Assembly: GCF_010731895.1 (NCBI RefSeq)
Contig: NZ_AP022596.1
Coordinates: 5,642,001 to 5,706,000 of the forward strand
Reading direction: 5' to 3'
DNA from: Mycolicibacterium helvum
GTDB lineage: Bacteria > Actinomycetota > Actinomycetes > Mycobacteriales > Mycobacteriaceae
Length of the DNA stretch: 64,000 nt
The stretch's first letter is position 1. Every line of letters begins with the position of its first letter. Below are positions 50,878 to 59,268 of this stretch, piece by piece. The position numbers and the translations under genes were made by a program. A model generated the notes under the pieces. The model did no database searches, was not told the origin of the DNA, and was given only the letters and a program-made list of their open reading frames with translations.

Positions 50878-52293
50878 CTATCGCACCCCGGCGGCGGCTT
50901 CGGCAAGCGCGTCGGTTGCGGCCTTGCGGCGCATTTCGATGACGTCTCCGATCTGGCGCGCCAGCCGGGCATTGTTCTGCACCACAGAATTCATCGCGGC
51001 GCGGGGTACGGACACGATCGTGGCGTCGGTGAGTGCGACGACACCGGTGATCATCCGTTGGCGGGTCAGCGATGTTCCCCCGACGTACTCCCCCACACCC
51101 AGGGTGCCCAGCGACAACTCGCGGCCGTCTTCGGCGTAGACGACCATCCCGACCGATCCGGCGGTGATGAAGCAGACCGCTTCCGGGATGGTGTTGACCG
51201 GTTGGATGATCTCGCCTTCGGCGTAGAGCAGCTGGCGGCCCTGCGCCGACATCGCGGCCGCCGCCTCCTGCCCAAGCCCCAGCCCGGCCGCGATCCGCTG
51301 CAGCGCACCGTCCACGTAGGCCTTGGCGGCCTCGGGGTCAGGACTCGCCTCGTCCAGGTGCAGTCCGGCCCGCTGCGCGGCGTACCACGCGCGGTGCAAC
51401 AACAGCGCCTTGGTGCGCGATTCGTCGGCCGGTGAGGCGATCGGCACCGACACCTTGTACTTCGCTTCCCCGAGCGCCACCACTTTGGCCGGCATAGTGG
51501 CCAGCCGCGCCGGCAATCCGGTGGCCACCGCCATCAGCGCCGCCGCCACCGCGCCCGGTGGATCGTCGGGGCCGAACGTCAGCGTGGCTGCCGCCTGATA
51601 GGCCGCACCCTGCACCCGGCTGAGGTTGGTGAACGAACCGGTCGCCAGCATCGCGTTCGGCACGATCTGGATGCCATTGCCGGTGTCGATGTGTGCGGCA
51701 CGCCAGTTCACTTCGACCACGCGGCCTTTGGCCGGCGCGGCGTCCAGCCAGTCGCCGATGCGGAACGGTTGCTCGAATAACAGCAGCAGCCCGGCGATGA
51801 CCGGGCCGACCGCGGTCTGCACCGCCAGGCCGATCACGATCGACGTCACGCCGACTGCGGCGATCAGCCCGCCGATATTGGCTCCCCAGACCCAGGACAG
51901 CAGCAGCCCGACGCCCAGGATGATGAGCACCAGCCGGCCCAGGTCGATAAAGATGCCTGGCAGGCGTTCGCGCCAGCTCCCGGCCCGCGCTGTGCCGAAC
52001 AACGCGGCATTGGCGCCGGACAACAGCAGTAGCATGATCAGGAAGCCGAAGGCTGTCGCGGCGATCTTGGACCAGGTGGCGTCGACGTCTGCCTGCTCCA
52101 GCTGTGCGATCAGCAGGTAGACCGCACATGCCGGCAGCACCCAGTTCCGCAGCAGGGCAACTGGTTTGGCGTAGGAACTGTTCCGGCGAGTCAGGACTCC
52201 GTGAAGTTCGTTGAGCAGCAGCAGGGCTAGCGGCAGGCCGATGATGACACCGAACGCCGGCCAGAACCAGGGTTGCGAGGTCAGTCCGCTCAT
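50878..52293 (-). CDS. MscS-family mechanosensitive channel with cyclic nucleotide-binding domain
   Basis: 471-residue membrane protein. N-terminal hydrophobic region with about five helices (about 5-185), an MscS pore helix and beta domain (about 155-300: GGLIAAVGVTSIVIGLAVQTAVGPVIAG, FEQPFRIGDWL, RVVEVNWRAAHIDTGNGIQIVPNAML), and a C-terminal cNMP-binding domain (about 330-455: GRQLLYAEGEIIQPVNTIPEAVCFITAGSVGMVVYAED, LGVGEYVGGTSL). It is encoded directly after, and overlaps by ATGA, a membrane cyclase-like gene. M. tuberculosis has the same pair (Rv2434c/Rv2435c). A cNMP- or nucleotide-gated osmotic valve is inferred. Confidence 0.9.
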   Translation of the reverse strand: MSGLTSQPWFWPAFGVIIGLPLALLLLNELHGVLTRRNSSYAKPVALLRNWVLPACAVYLLIAQLEQADVDATWSKIAATAFGFLIMLLLLSGANAALFGTARAGSWRERLPGIFIDLGRLVLIILGVGLLLSWVWGANIGGLIAAVGVTSIVIGLAVQTAVGPVIAGLLLLFEQPFRIGDWLDAAPAKGRVVEVNWRAAHIDTGNGIQIVPNAMLATGSFTNLSRVQGAAYQAAATLTFGPDDPPGAVAAALMAVATGLPARLATMPAKVVALGEAKYKVSVPIASPADESRTKALLLHRAWYAAQRAGLHLDEASPDPEAAKAYVDGALQRIAAGLGLGQEAAAAMSAQGRQLLYAEGEIIQPVNTIPEAVCFITAGSVGMVVYAEDGRELSLGTLGVGEYVGGTSLTRQRMITGVVALTDATIVSVPRAAMNSVVQNNARLARQIGDVIEMRRKAATDALAEAAAGVR

Positions 52294-54500
52294 GCCGACT
52301 GCCGCGTTCCGACGTCCAACCGCCACACCGGTTCGTTGCCCGCTGAGCCGCTGATGGTGCCGGCGTCGGAGAACGAATAGATACCGACCACCGCCTCATG
52401 CACCCGGTCGCTGACGAACACCCCAGGTGTCTTGGTCGCCGCGTGCACCCTGTTCGCCAGGTCGACGGCCTCTCCCCACAGTGCGTAGATCTTCGACCGC
52501 TGCCCCACCAGGCCGCTCGTCACCGGGCCGCTGTCAATGCCCGCCCGGATGGCCAGTCGCGCGTCGTGCTGGTCGTTGAAACGCTGCACGATGTCGGTGA
52601 GCTCGTTGGCGAAGGCGATCGTCCGGCTGGCGTGGTCGACGCGCGGCACCACCAGACCGCAGGTGGCCAGTAGCCCGTTGTCCTGCATGCTGCGAACCTG
52701 CTCGACGCCGTGTCGTTCGGCCGCCCCGTCGAAGGCCTCGGCCAGCGAATTGAGCATGGCGACCGATTCTCCAGAGGGCATCGAGCGGGAGAATTCGTCG
52801 AACCCGAGCAACTGGGCGTAGATCACCGAGACGTCGCGGTAATGGGTGCTGATGTTCTCCTCGCCGTCGCGGTAACGCCGCGCCACTGATTCGGGCATCA
52901 GGCTCGCCAGCAGTTCGTCGTTCTCGCGCCGCTGCTCGTCGATGAGCTGTTGTTTGGTTTGCAGGCTGGCGCTCATATCGTTGAAAGCCGAAGCCAATTC
53001 CCCGATTTCGTCTCGGGCCGTGACGGGGACGCTTACCCCGAGCTCACCGCCGGCGACGCGACGTACCGCGGTACCCAGTATTTTGATCGGCCGGGTGAGA
53101 ATTCGGCTGAACAACAACGCAAGTAGCGACACCACCAGGACAATCGCCGCCGTCGACAGCGCGATGTTGCGGGCGAACGTGGTAACCGGAGCCAGTGCCT
53201 CCGATCTGTCGATCTTGGCCACCAGCACCCAGTCGAGGCCCGGTATATCCAGCGGCGCGTAAGCGACCAGCGACTCCGGCCCGATGTAGTCGCGTGCAGT
53301 GGTAACCCCGGTCGCCCCGGTCAGCGCGCGGTTGACCGCCAGCTTGTCCACCGGCTGCAGGAGCACACTGCCCTTGACGGCCACTTGGCGCTCGGCGATC
53401 TCGTCGGGGGTGCCGTCGGCGATCACCTCTTCGGCGTAGTGCTTGGGATCGGTGAGCAATTCCCGGGATACCGATCGCATCAGCTTGTCCGGCCCGGCCA
53501 GGTACGTCTCACCCGACTGCCCGAGGCCGTCTTGGACCCAGCGTCCCTGCCCCGTCATCACATCGTTGACCGCATCGAGGGACAGCTGCAATGCCAGCAC
53601 CCCGGAGATGGCACCGTCTCGGCCGATCGGCGACAGCACCCATTGAGTGGGCTTGCCGTACGCCGGCGCGTACCTCTCGAAGTCACTGATGAAGGTCTGA
53701 TCCACCGATGTCGCCTGCAGAGCTTTGCGATAGGTCTGCGCGAGGACGGTTGTGCTGTATGGGCCGTTGGTCACGTTCGTGCCGAGATCGGCGCCCTTGT
53801 ACGCGGTGTAGATGACATTGCCCTGGGTGTCGAGGATCGCCGCGTCCTCGAAATTGAACCGCTGGGTCAGGTCAGCGAAGAACGGCTGATAACGCGCATT
53901 GACCGCTGACCAGGCGCTGGGATCCCCCGCGGTGTTCACCTTGATCGACGCCTCGAAATCGCCCTGGGCCGGAACGGTGTAGTGGTACTGCAGATACGTT
54001 GCCGCATTGCTGGTGGGCTGGAACAGCGAGGCGTCGACGGGTTGACCGGTGCGCTCGGCCAGGGTGGGACCGAACACGGTCGAGTAGTACTTGGCCACCG
54101 CCTGTTCGGCGCCCGGCGGCAGTGGCGTCGTCTGAAGTTCGTTGAACGCCTTGCTGAATTCGTTGGCCGCCGCGATCGTCTGAGTCCCATGTGTGACGAT
54201 CGACGCCGCGTCGGTGACTTTGGTATAGAACGAGGTGATCTCACGCGCCCGAGACTCCCGCAACTGGGTCAGCCGCTGGAATTCGGCATTTCGCAGTGAG
54301 GTGGTGCCGGAGATGTATCCGATGGCACCGGCGATCACGACCGAGACAATGCTGACCGCGAGCAACATGATCAGCAGCTTCGACTGGAATCCCAGAGATC
54401 GCAGCCGACCACCTCGCGACAGCGCACCCGATAGTCGGACCACGTAGGACCCCCGCTCACTGTCACGCCCACCCAGCTCTGCCCACCCGAAGTCCGGCAT
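52290..54500 (-). CDS. Membrane adenylate/guanylate cyclase-like protein (Cache-HAMP-cyclase)
   Basis: 736-residue sensor protein: cytoplasmic N-terminus, TM1 (about 42-63), extracytoplasmic Cache-type domain (about 70-440), TM2 (about 445-467), HAMP (about 468-522) and class III cyclase domain (about 555-715). Core catalytic positions look altered: the first metal Asp is Gln (IYAQLLGF, near 52.8 kb), the Lys-Thr-Ile-Gly-Asp segment reads RSMQD, and the VNxAxR motif reads VDLANR (Asn to Asp, Arg kept). The second metal Asp is kept. Cyclase activity is therefore uncertain; it could be a degenerate nucleotide sensor. Coupled to the MscS-CNB gene. Confidence 0.88.
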   Translation of the reverse strand: MPDFGWAELGGRDSERGSYVVRLSGALSRGGRLRSLGFQSKLLIMLLAVSIVSVVIAGAIGYISGTTSLRNAEFQRLTQLRESRAREITSFYTKVTDAASIVTHGTQTIAAANEFSKAFNELQTTPLPPGAEQAVAKYYSTVFGPTLAERTGQPVDASLFQPTSNAATYLQYHYTVPAQGDFEASIKVNTAGDPSAWSAVNARYQPFFADLTQRFNFEDAAILDTQGNVIYTAYKGADLGTNVTNGPYSTTVLAQTYRKALQATSVDQTFISDFERYAPAYGKPTQWVLSPIGRDGAISGVLALQLSLDAVNDVMTGQGRWVQDGLGQSGETYLAGPDKLMRSVSRELLTDPKHYAEEVIADGTPDEIAERQVAVKGSVLLQPVDKLAVNRALTGATGVTTARDYIGPESLVAYAPLDIPGLDWVLVAKIDRSEALAPVTTFARNIALSTAAIVLVVSLLALLFSRILTRPIKILGTAVRRVAGGELGVSVPVTARDEIGELASAFNDMSASLQTKQQLIDEQRRENDELLASLMPESVARRYRDGEENISTHYRDVSVIYAQLLGFDEFSRSMPSGESVAMLNSLAEAFDGAAERHGVEQVRSMQDNGLLATCGLVVPRVDHASRTIAFANELTDIVQRFNDQHDARLAIRAGIDSGPVTSGLVGQRSKIYALWGEAVDLANRVHAATKTPGVFVSDRVHEAVVGIYSFSDAGTISGSAGNEPVWRLDVGTRQSA

Positions 54501-54547
54501 TGCCGCTGATCGAGCGGATGTTAGCGCACCTACTCCGCACCGAGGGG

Positions 54548-55573
54548 TCAGTTACGCGATTGCAGCGCCTGCTGCCCGAACGTGCCGGTCCGCACCGAGC
54601 CTTCCGGCAGCATCAGGTCACCGCTGTCCAACCGGGACCTCAGGTAGGCGAATGTCTGTGCGGTCTGGGCGAACAGATGCTCCCCGGCGACCAGTGCCGG
54701 CCGGGTGGGCCCGTCGGCGAACTGTGGCAGCGGCTGTACGACGGTGTGGTAGTCCACGTTGAAGAACAACGGGAACGAGTAACGCTCCTCGGAGACCTTG
54801 CGCACCCGATGCGAGGTGGCGACGAACGCGCCGTTGGTCCACAGCTCGAGCAGGTCACCGACGTTGACGACGAAAGTGCCCGGTATCGGTGGGACGTCGA
54901 TCCACTCGCCTGCGCCGTTGAGTATTTCCAGTCCCGGTGCGGTCGGTTTGAGCAGCGTGAAGCACTCGTAGTCGGTATGCGCGCCGATGCCCTGGGCGTC
55001 TTGCGCCTGCGGGTTGTACGGGTAGTAGATGAGCCGCAGCTGACTCGGCGTCTTGGTGGCATGCCGGGTGAACGTGTCGGGATCTTCTCCAAGCGCTACC
55101 GCGAAGGCCCACAACAATTCCTGGCCGACGCCCAGCACCGCCTGGTAGTACTCGGTGACTGTCTCGGCGAAACCAGGAACATCGGGCCACACATTGGGCC
55201 CGAGCATCGGGTTGCCGGCCAGGTGATCGGGGTCCTCGGCGGGCAGATCCAGTGCGGTGTCGAAAGCCTCCTTGAGGTCCGGTTTGTCGCCGTAGAGGCC
55301 CTCTTCGCCCACCGGCACGTAGCCGCGATGGCAGGTCGACAGGCCAATGTAGGACGCCATCTTCTGATCCATCGGCAGGGCGAAGAACTGTTTGGTCGCC
55401 GTCAGCAGCTTGTCGAACAATTCGTCGCTGACCGACGTGCCGGAAATGTAGAAGAACCCGACCTCTCGGGCGGCTGCACCGAGTTCAGCTGCCACGCGCT
55501 CCCGCTCGGTGCGATCTGCCGACCGCAACCCGCTGATATCGACGACCGGTACCGACTGGAATGCCCCACTCAC
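54548..55573 (-). CDS. 2-oxoglutarate/Fe(II) oxygenase, IPNS-like
   Basis: 341-residue isopenicillin-N-synthase-family oxygenase. Full two-histidine-one-carboxylate triad: His-x-Asp in IGAHTDYECFT, distal His in VATSHRVRKV, and the cosubstrate Arg-x-Ser motif RYSFPLFF. N-terminal VPVVDISGLRSADRTER is typical of the family, and IPNS-like relatives in bacteria hydroxylate purines, amino acids or siderophore intermediates. It is the last gene of the ureide operon (GTGA overlap with the unknown 196-residue gene). The substrate is therefore probably a purine- or ureide-derived compound, by inference. Confidence 0.88.
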   Translation of the reverse strand: MSGAFQSVPVVDISGLRSADRTERERVAAELGAAAREVGFFYISGTSVSDELFDKLLTATKQFFALPMDQKMASYIGLSTCHRGYVPVGEEGLYGDKPDLKEAFDTALDLPAEDPDHLAGNPMLGPNVWPDVPGFAETVTEYYQAVLGVGQELLWAFAVALGEDPDTFTRHATKTPSQLRLIYYPYNPQAQDAQGIGAHTDYECFTLLKPTAPGLEILNGAGEWIDVPPIPGTFVVNVGDLLELWTNGAFVATSHRVRKVSEERYSFPLFFNVDYHTVVQPLPQFADGPTRPALVAGEHLFAQTAQTFAYLRSRLDSGDLMLPEGSVRTGTFGQQALQSRN

Positions 55574-56160
55574 AATGTCACGCTTCCTTCAGTTTCCTTG
55601 ATCTCCCATGCGATGTCCTCGTCGACTCGTAGCTGTCCTGATGCGAATCGGGGACTGATTGTCATTCCCACGCGGGATGCGTCAGCGGACACAGTTATGC
55701 GCCAATTCATTTCGGTGATCTCACCCAGCGAGACGTTCGTCGCGCCGGGCCGCCGGTACGCCCAACCGAAGCGCTCCCCCACCCGTAGCAACACCCCGGC
55801 CGCGTCGTCGGGCGCCGCAACACGCAGGCCCCAGCACGGTTCCGCCGGTCCTGGCTCACGCTGCCAATGTTCGGTGTAATCGGCGTGCACCCCGATCTCC
55901 ACGAGAGTGTCCTCGGCCCAGCTCATCCGTCCGGCGTCAGGCAGTCCGGGCGGCTGTAGATCGACCAGCCTGGTCCACTCGAAGACATCGAGTCGTTGAT
56001 CAAGCTGGCCGGCGAACCCCTCGCCCGGTCCGCGCACGTCGACGAACAGTGAAAGTCCCTGCAGCCAGACGACATTCGCGCCCGTGTCGCGGGAGCCGTC
56101 GGCCTCGATCAACAGCGTCCGCCGCCACAGGCCGGCACACTCGGCGATCGCAGGTGTCAC
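55570..56160 (-). CDS. Unknown 196-residue protein in ureide operon
   Basis: Soluble, no signal peptide or membrane segment, no known catalytic motif. Conserved-looking blocks are WRRTLLIEADGSRDTG, VVWLQGLSLFVDVRGP, DLQPPGLPDAGRMSW, HADYTEHW, and a beta-rich C-terminus. It looks like a small barrel protein with a Trp/His-rich pocket; I recall similar WLQ-DxR proteins in bacterial genomes but cannot name a family with confidence. Start GTG 56160, in GTGA overlap with allantoicase; stop overlaps the oxygenase gene. The position argues for a role in the ureide pathway. Confidence 0.75.
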   Translation of the reverse strand: MTPAIAECAGLWRRTLLIEADGSRDTGANVVWLQGLSLFVDVRGPGEGFAGQLDQRLDVFEWTRLVDLQPPGLPDAGRMSWAEDTLVEIGVHADYTEHWQREPGPAEPCWGLRVAAPDDAAGVLLRVGERFGWAYRRPGATNVSLGEITEMNWRITVSADASRVGMTISPRFASGQLRVDEDIAWEIKETEGSVTL

Positions 56161-57182
56161 AATGCAGCCTCCCAGCCGTCGTGGAGCGCAGCCAGCCCAG
56201 CCTGGGTGGGCCGCCCTAGCGCCCGCACCCGGGCGATGCCGCCGTCGGGGTAGGCCTGCACCCGGATCGCGGTGATCGCGGCGGCGTCCACCACGAAGAC
56301 CTGGCGAGCATCCGCGAGCAGCCTGCTGCGGGGCACCACGATCTCGTCGAAGGACAGTGCCCACCAGGGCCGCCCGGCGCTCGGCCGGTCTCGGGTGCCG
56401 CGCACACAGACCTCGCGGGAGGCGTTGAAGACGAAGTAGGAGGTGTCGATCTCGACGCGATCGAGATCGGTCGCGGTCAGGAAAGAGATCGTCACCGCGT
56501 CGTGGGTGTCGGGTCCGATGTCACGCCGACGCCGGGCCTCCCAGCCCGCCCCCATATTGTGCGGCCGGTCGGCCGAGATCAGTGCGCGCGCATCGGAGTA
56601 GAACGTGTCGCTGCAGTGTTCGAGGCGCCCGCCCTGCTCGGCCCCCGAGACCTCGACAGTGACGCCCGACCATAGTGCCGGGTCGGGGACGGGGTCCCCA
56701 TAGGCCCGTAGCCTGGCGACCCCGCCGTCGGAGGCGATCACCAACTTGAGATGGGTGTAGCGGCGCGGGTCGGCGACCGCGATCGGATTGTGCGCGTCGG
56801 CATTGAGCGGTGCGGGTGGCGCCAGCAGGCGCCAATCCACAGCTGCACTGCACGCGTCGTCCGATGCCGCCAGCGTGGCGCCGAAGAGCGTGCAGCCCGT
56901 CGGATGGTTGCCGGTGAAGAAGCGGGTGTCGACATCGATGGTGCGCAGCCTGCCCGGGACGCCGAGCCGGACGATGGCCCAGTCCCCCTGCGGTGCATGC
57001 CGACGCGTCTCCCAGCCGTCGACCACCTCCCCACGAAGGTCAAACGTCCCTGGGACGAAATCCGGTTCGGCCGGGTCGATCAGCCGTTCCTTGAATCCGA
57101 ACGACTCGTCACTGGCGGCGATGACACTGCCGCCGACCGCGCGACAAGCCAGATCCAGACCGCAGTCCCGCTCGATCGTCAT
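56157..57182 (-). CDS. alc: Allantoicase
   Basis: Allantoate amidinohydrolase: allantoate to ureidoglycolate + urea. 341 residues with two homologous jelly-roll repeats (about 10-165 and 175-335). Family motifs: SDESFGFKERLIDP, VDGWETRRH, HAPQGDWAIVRLG, DVDTRFFTGNHPTGC in repeat 1; LEHCSDTFYSDARALISADRPHNMGAGWEARRRRD and IDTSYFVFNASREV in repeat 2. Urea produced could be handled by the urease encoded at the other end of the window. ATGA overlap with the racemase gene. Confidence 0.94.
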   Translation of the reverse strand: MTIERDCGLDLACRAVGGSVIAASDESFGFKERLIDPAEPDFVPGTFDLRGEVVDGWETRRHAPQGDWAIVRLGVPGRLRTIDVDTRFFTGNHPTGCTLFGATLAASDDACSAAVDWRLLAPPAPLNADAHNPIAVADPRRYTHLKLVIASDGGVARLRAYGDPVPDPALWSGVTVEVSGAEQGGRLEHCSDTFYSDARALISADRPHNMGAGWEARRRRDIGPDTHDAVTISFLTATDLDRVEIDTSYFVFNASREVCVRGTRDRPSAGRPWWALSFDEIVVPRSRLLADARQVFVVDAAAITAIRVQAYPDGGIARVRALGRPTQAGLAALHDGWEAAL

Positions 57183-57925
57183 AGACCCAACGCCTTCGAT
57201 AGTGGCCAGTAGGTGCGCACGTTGTCCGGTCCCGGTGCGTACGCGCCGGCCTTGCTGGTCGACAGGTCCAGCCCGACCAGCATCTGGGCCAAGCCGACCG
57301 CGGCGGCCACCCCGTCGACGGCGGGCACACCGAGCGCGTCGGTGATCGCCCCTGTCACCCCGGCCATGCCCGCGCAGCCCAGGCAGATCACGTCGGCGCC
57401 GTCCTGCATCACCGCACGTTCGGCTTCGGCAACGATCGCTTTGACCGCACCGGCTGGATCCGCGTCGAGTTCCGCGGTCCCCAACCCGCAGGCCCGCACC
57501 GACGCGCAGTGTGCTGCCAGCCCGGCCAGCAGCAACCGGTCCTCGATCGGGGCGATCGAACGCGCCAGCGTGGTCACCACGGAGAATCGCCGGCCGATCA
57601 GCTGGGCGACGTGGGCGGCGGATTCAGTGATGTCGAGCACCGGCACCTCGAGCATCTCCTGCAGCGCGTCTTTGCCGTGTTCGCCAAAGCCCGCCAACAC
57701 CACCGCGTCGGCATCGAAAGTCCCGCTCGCCAATTGGGCGGCGACGATGTCCATCACCCCGACCGCGGACAGGTAACTCTCGGCGGCCGAGTCGATGGCA
57801 ACCGACCCGAAATTCGGCTGGGTGGTGAGGATTTCGGTCCCCGGTCCGGCGGCGGCCCGGGCCGCGGCGTCGATTTCGGCGCTCATCGTCGCCGACGTGT
57901 TGGGGTTGAGCACCAGGATCTTCAC
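57179..57925 (-). CDS. Asp/Glu/hydantoin racemase-family protein (atypical active site)
   Basis: 248-residue racemase-fold protein. Two homologous half-domains; NPNTSATMSAEID at the N-terminus, and second catalytic Cys184 in CLGCAGMAG. The first catalytic Cys position (Cys79 in allantoin racemase HpxA, from memory) is Gly79 here (LAGFGEHGKDAL). Single-Cys relatives include arylmalonate-type decarboxylases. Between allantoinase and allantoicase, a role in handling allantoin enantiomers is expected, but a conventional two-base Cys racemisation would not work. GTGA overlap with allantoinase; start GTG 57925. Confidence 0.85.
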   Translation of the reverse strand: MKILVLNPNTSATMSAEIDAAARAAAGPGTEILTTQPNFGSVAIDSAAESYLSAVGVMDIVAAQLASGTFDADAVVLAGFGEHGKDALQEMLEVPVLDITESAAHVAQLIGRRFSVVTTLARSIAPIEDRLLLAGLAAHCASVRACGLGTAELDADPAGAVKAIVAEAERAVMQDGADVICLGCAGMAGVTGAITDALGVPAVDGVAAAVGLAQMLVGLDLSTSKAGAYAPGPDNVRTYWPLSKALGL

Positions 57926-59268
57926 ACCGGCTCCCGTACTCCTGCCCAAAGCAGCTCGCCGCACGTGTTCTCGTCCGCCAACCGGCCGCCACGCCACATC
58001 TGACGCACCGCGCCGGTCAGCGGGGCTCCCTCGTATGGAGTGAGCGAATGGCGGTGGTGTAGTTCGGCACCGCGCACCACCCACGCCGCGTCGGGGTCGA
58101 ACACACAGAAGTCGGCCCGTGTGCCGGGTGCGATCACGCCGCGGTCGGTCAGGCCGGCCAGCCCGGCGGGTGCCTGTGCCATCCACCGGCATACATCCGG
58201 CAACTCGAACCCAGCGCGCGCCGCGTGGGTCCACAGCGCGGGCAGCGCGATCTGCAGTGAACTGATCCCGCCGAACGCGCGGCCGAAATCGCCGCCGTGC
58301 AGATCCTTGTGCTGCGGCGCACACGGGGAGTGGTCGGAAACCACCATGTCCAGGGTGCCCTCGGCCAGCGCCGCCCACAACAGGGCCCGGTTGCCTTCAC
58401 CGCGGATGGGCGGGCAGGCCGCGAACACCGTGCCACCCTCGGGAATGCTCTCGGCCGTGAAAGTCAGGTAATGCGGGCAGGTTTCGGCGGTGACGGGCAG
58501 CCCGGCCCGTTTGGCATCGGCGATCAGTGGCAGCACGGCTGCGCTGGAGACGTGCACGATGTGCGCCCGCGCGCCGGTCTCGGCAACGGCATCGAGCACG
58601 ATCTGCACCGCGTCCTGCTCGGCGGCGTCGGGTCGCGACCGCAGGAAGTCGCCATAGTCGCGGCCCGCCGGTGGCGGGCAACCGGCCAGCACCCTGGCGC
58701 TCTCGGCGTGCACCAGCAGCACCGAATCCAGTTCGGCGACTCTGGCCATCGCGGCACGGAACTCGGCCACGTCTAGCGGCGGGAAGTTCGGGTTGCCCGA
58801 CTCGGACAGAAAGCACTTGAATCCGAGCACCCCGGCATCGGTGAGTTCGCCAAAGGAACCAAGGTTGTCCGGCACGATGCCGCCCCAGAACCCGGTGTCC
58901 ACGCGGCACACCCCGGCGGCCGCTGAGCGTTTGATGTCCAGCGCGGCCACCGTCGTCGTCGCCGGATCGCTGTCCAGCGGCATGTCCACGACGGTGGTGA
59001 TGCCGCCGGCGAGCGCCGCCGCGGTCGCGGTGGCGAAGCCCTCCCAGTCCGTACCCGGATCGTTGATGTGCACGTGGGTGTCCACCAAACCGGGCAGCAG
59101 TACCACGTCGGGATCCAGGATGGTCTGCTCGGCGCAGCCCAGATCGGCGTCGACCTCGCAAACTACCCGGATCATGCCGTCCGCCAAACCGATTGCAGCG
59201 GGCCGGACGACACCGCCGACCACCGCGCGCGGGGCGCGAAGGACGTGCTCGACGGCGGGCCCGCTCAC
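57922..59268 (-). CDS. allB: Allantoinase
   Basis: Dihydroorotase-like amidohydrolase: allantoin to allantoate. 448 residues with the expected binuclear metal site: LPGLVDTHVHINDPG (His-x-His), carboxylated Lys in VLGFKCFLSESG, His in LLVHAES, His in HIVHVSSA, Asp in VSDHSPCAP. GTG 59268. Sits upstream of the racemase and allantoicase in the same operon. A dihydropyrimidinase role is possible but the allantoicase partner strongly favours allantoin. Confidence 0.93.
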   Translation of the reverse strand: MSGPAVEHVLRAPRAVVGGVVRPAAIGLADGMIRVVCEVDADLGCAEQTILDPDVVLLPGLVDTHVHINDPGTDWEGFATATAAALAGGITTVVDMPLDSDPATTTVAALDIKRSAAAGVCRVDTGFWGGIVPDNLGSFGELTDAGVLGFKCFLSESGNPNFPPLDVAEFRAAMARVAELDSVLLVHAESARVLAGCPPPAGRDYGDFLRSRPDAAEQDAVQIVLDAVAETGARAHIVHVSSAAVLPLIADAKRAGLPVTAETCPHYLTFTAESIPEGGTVFAACPPIRGEGNRALLWAALAEGTLDMVVSDHSPCAPQHKDLHGGDFGRAFGGISSLQIALPALWTHAARAGFELPDVCRWMAQAPAGLAGLTDRGVIAPGTRADFCVFDPDAAWVVRGAELHHRHSLTPYEGAPLTGAVRQMWRGGRLADENTCGELLWAGVREPV

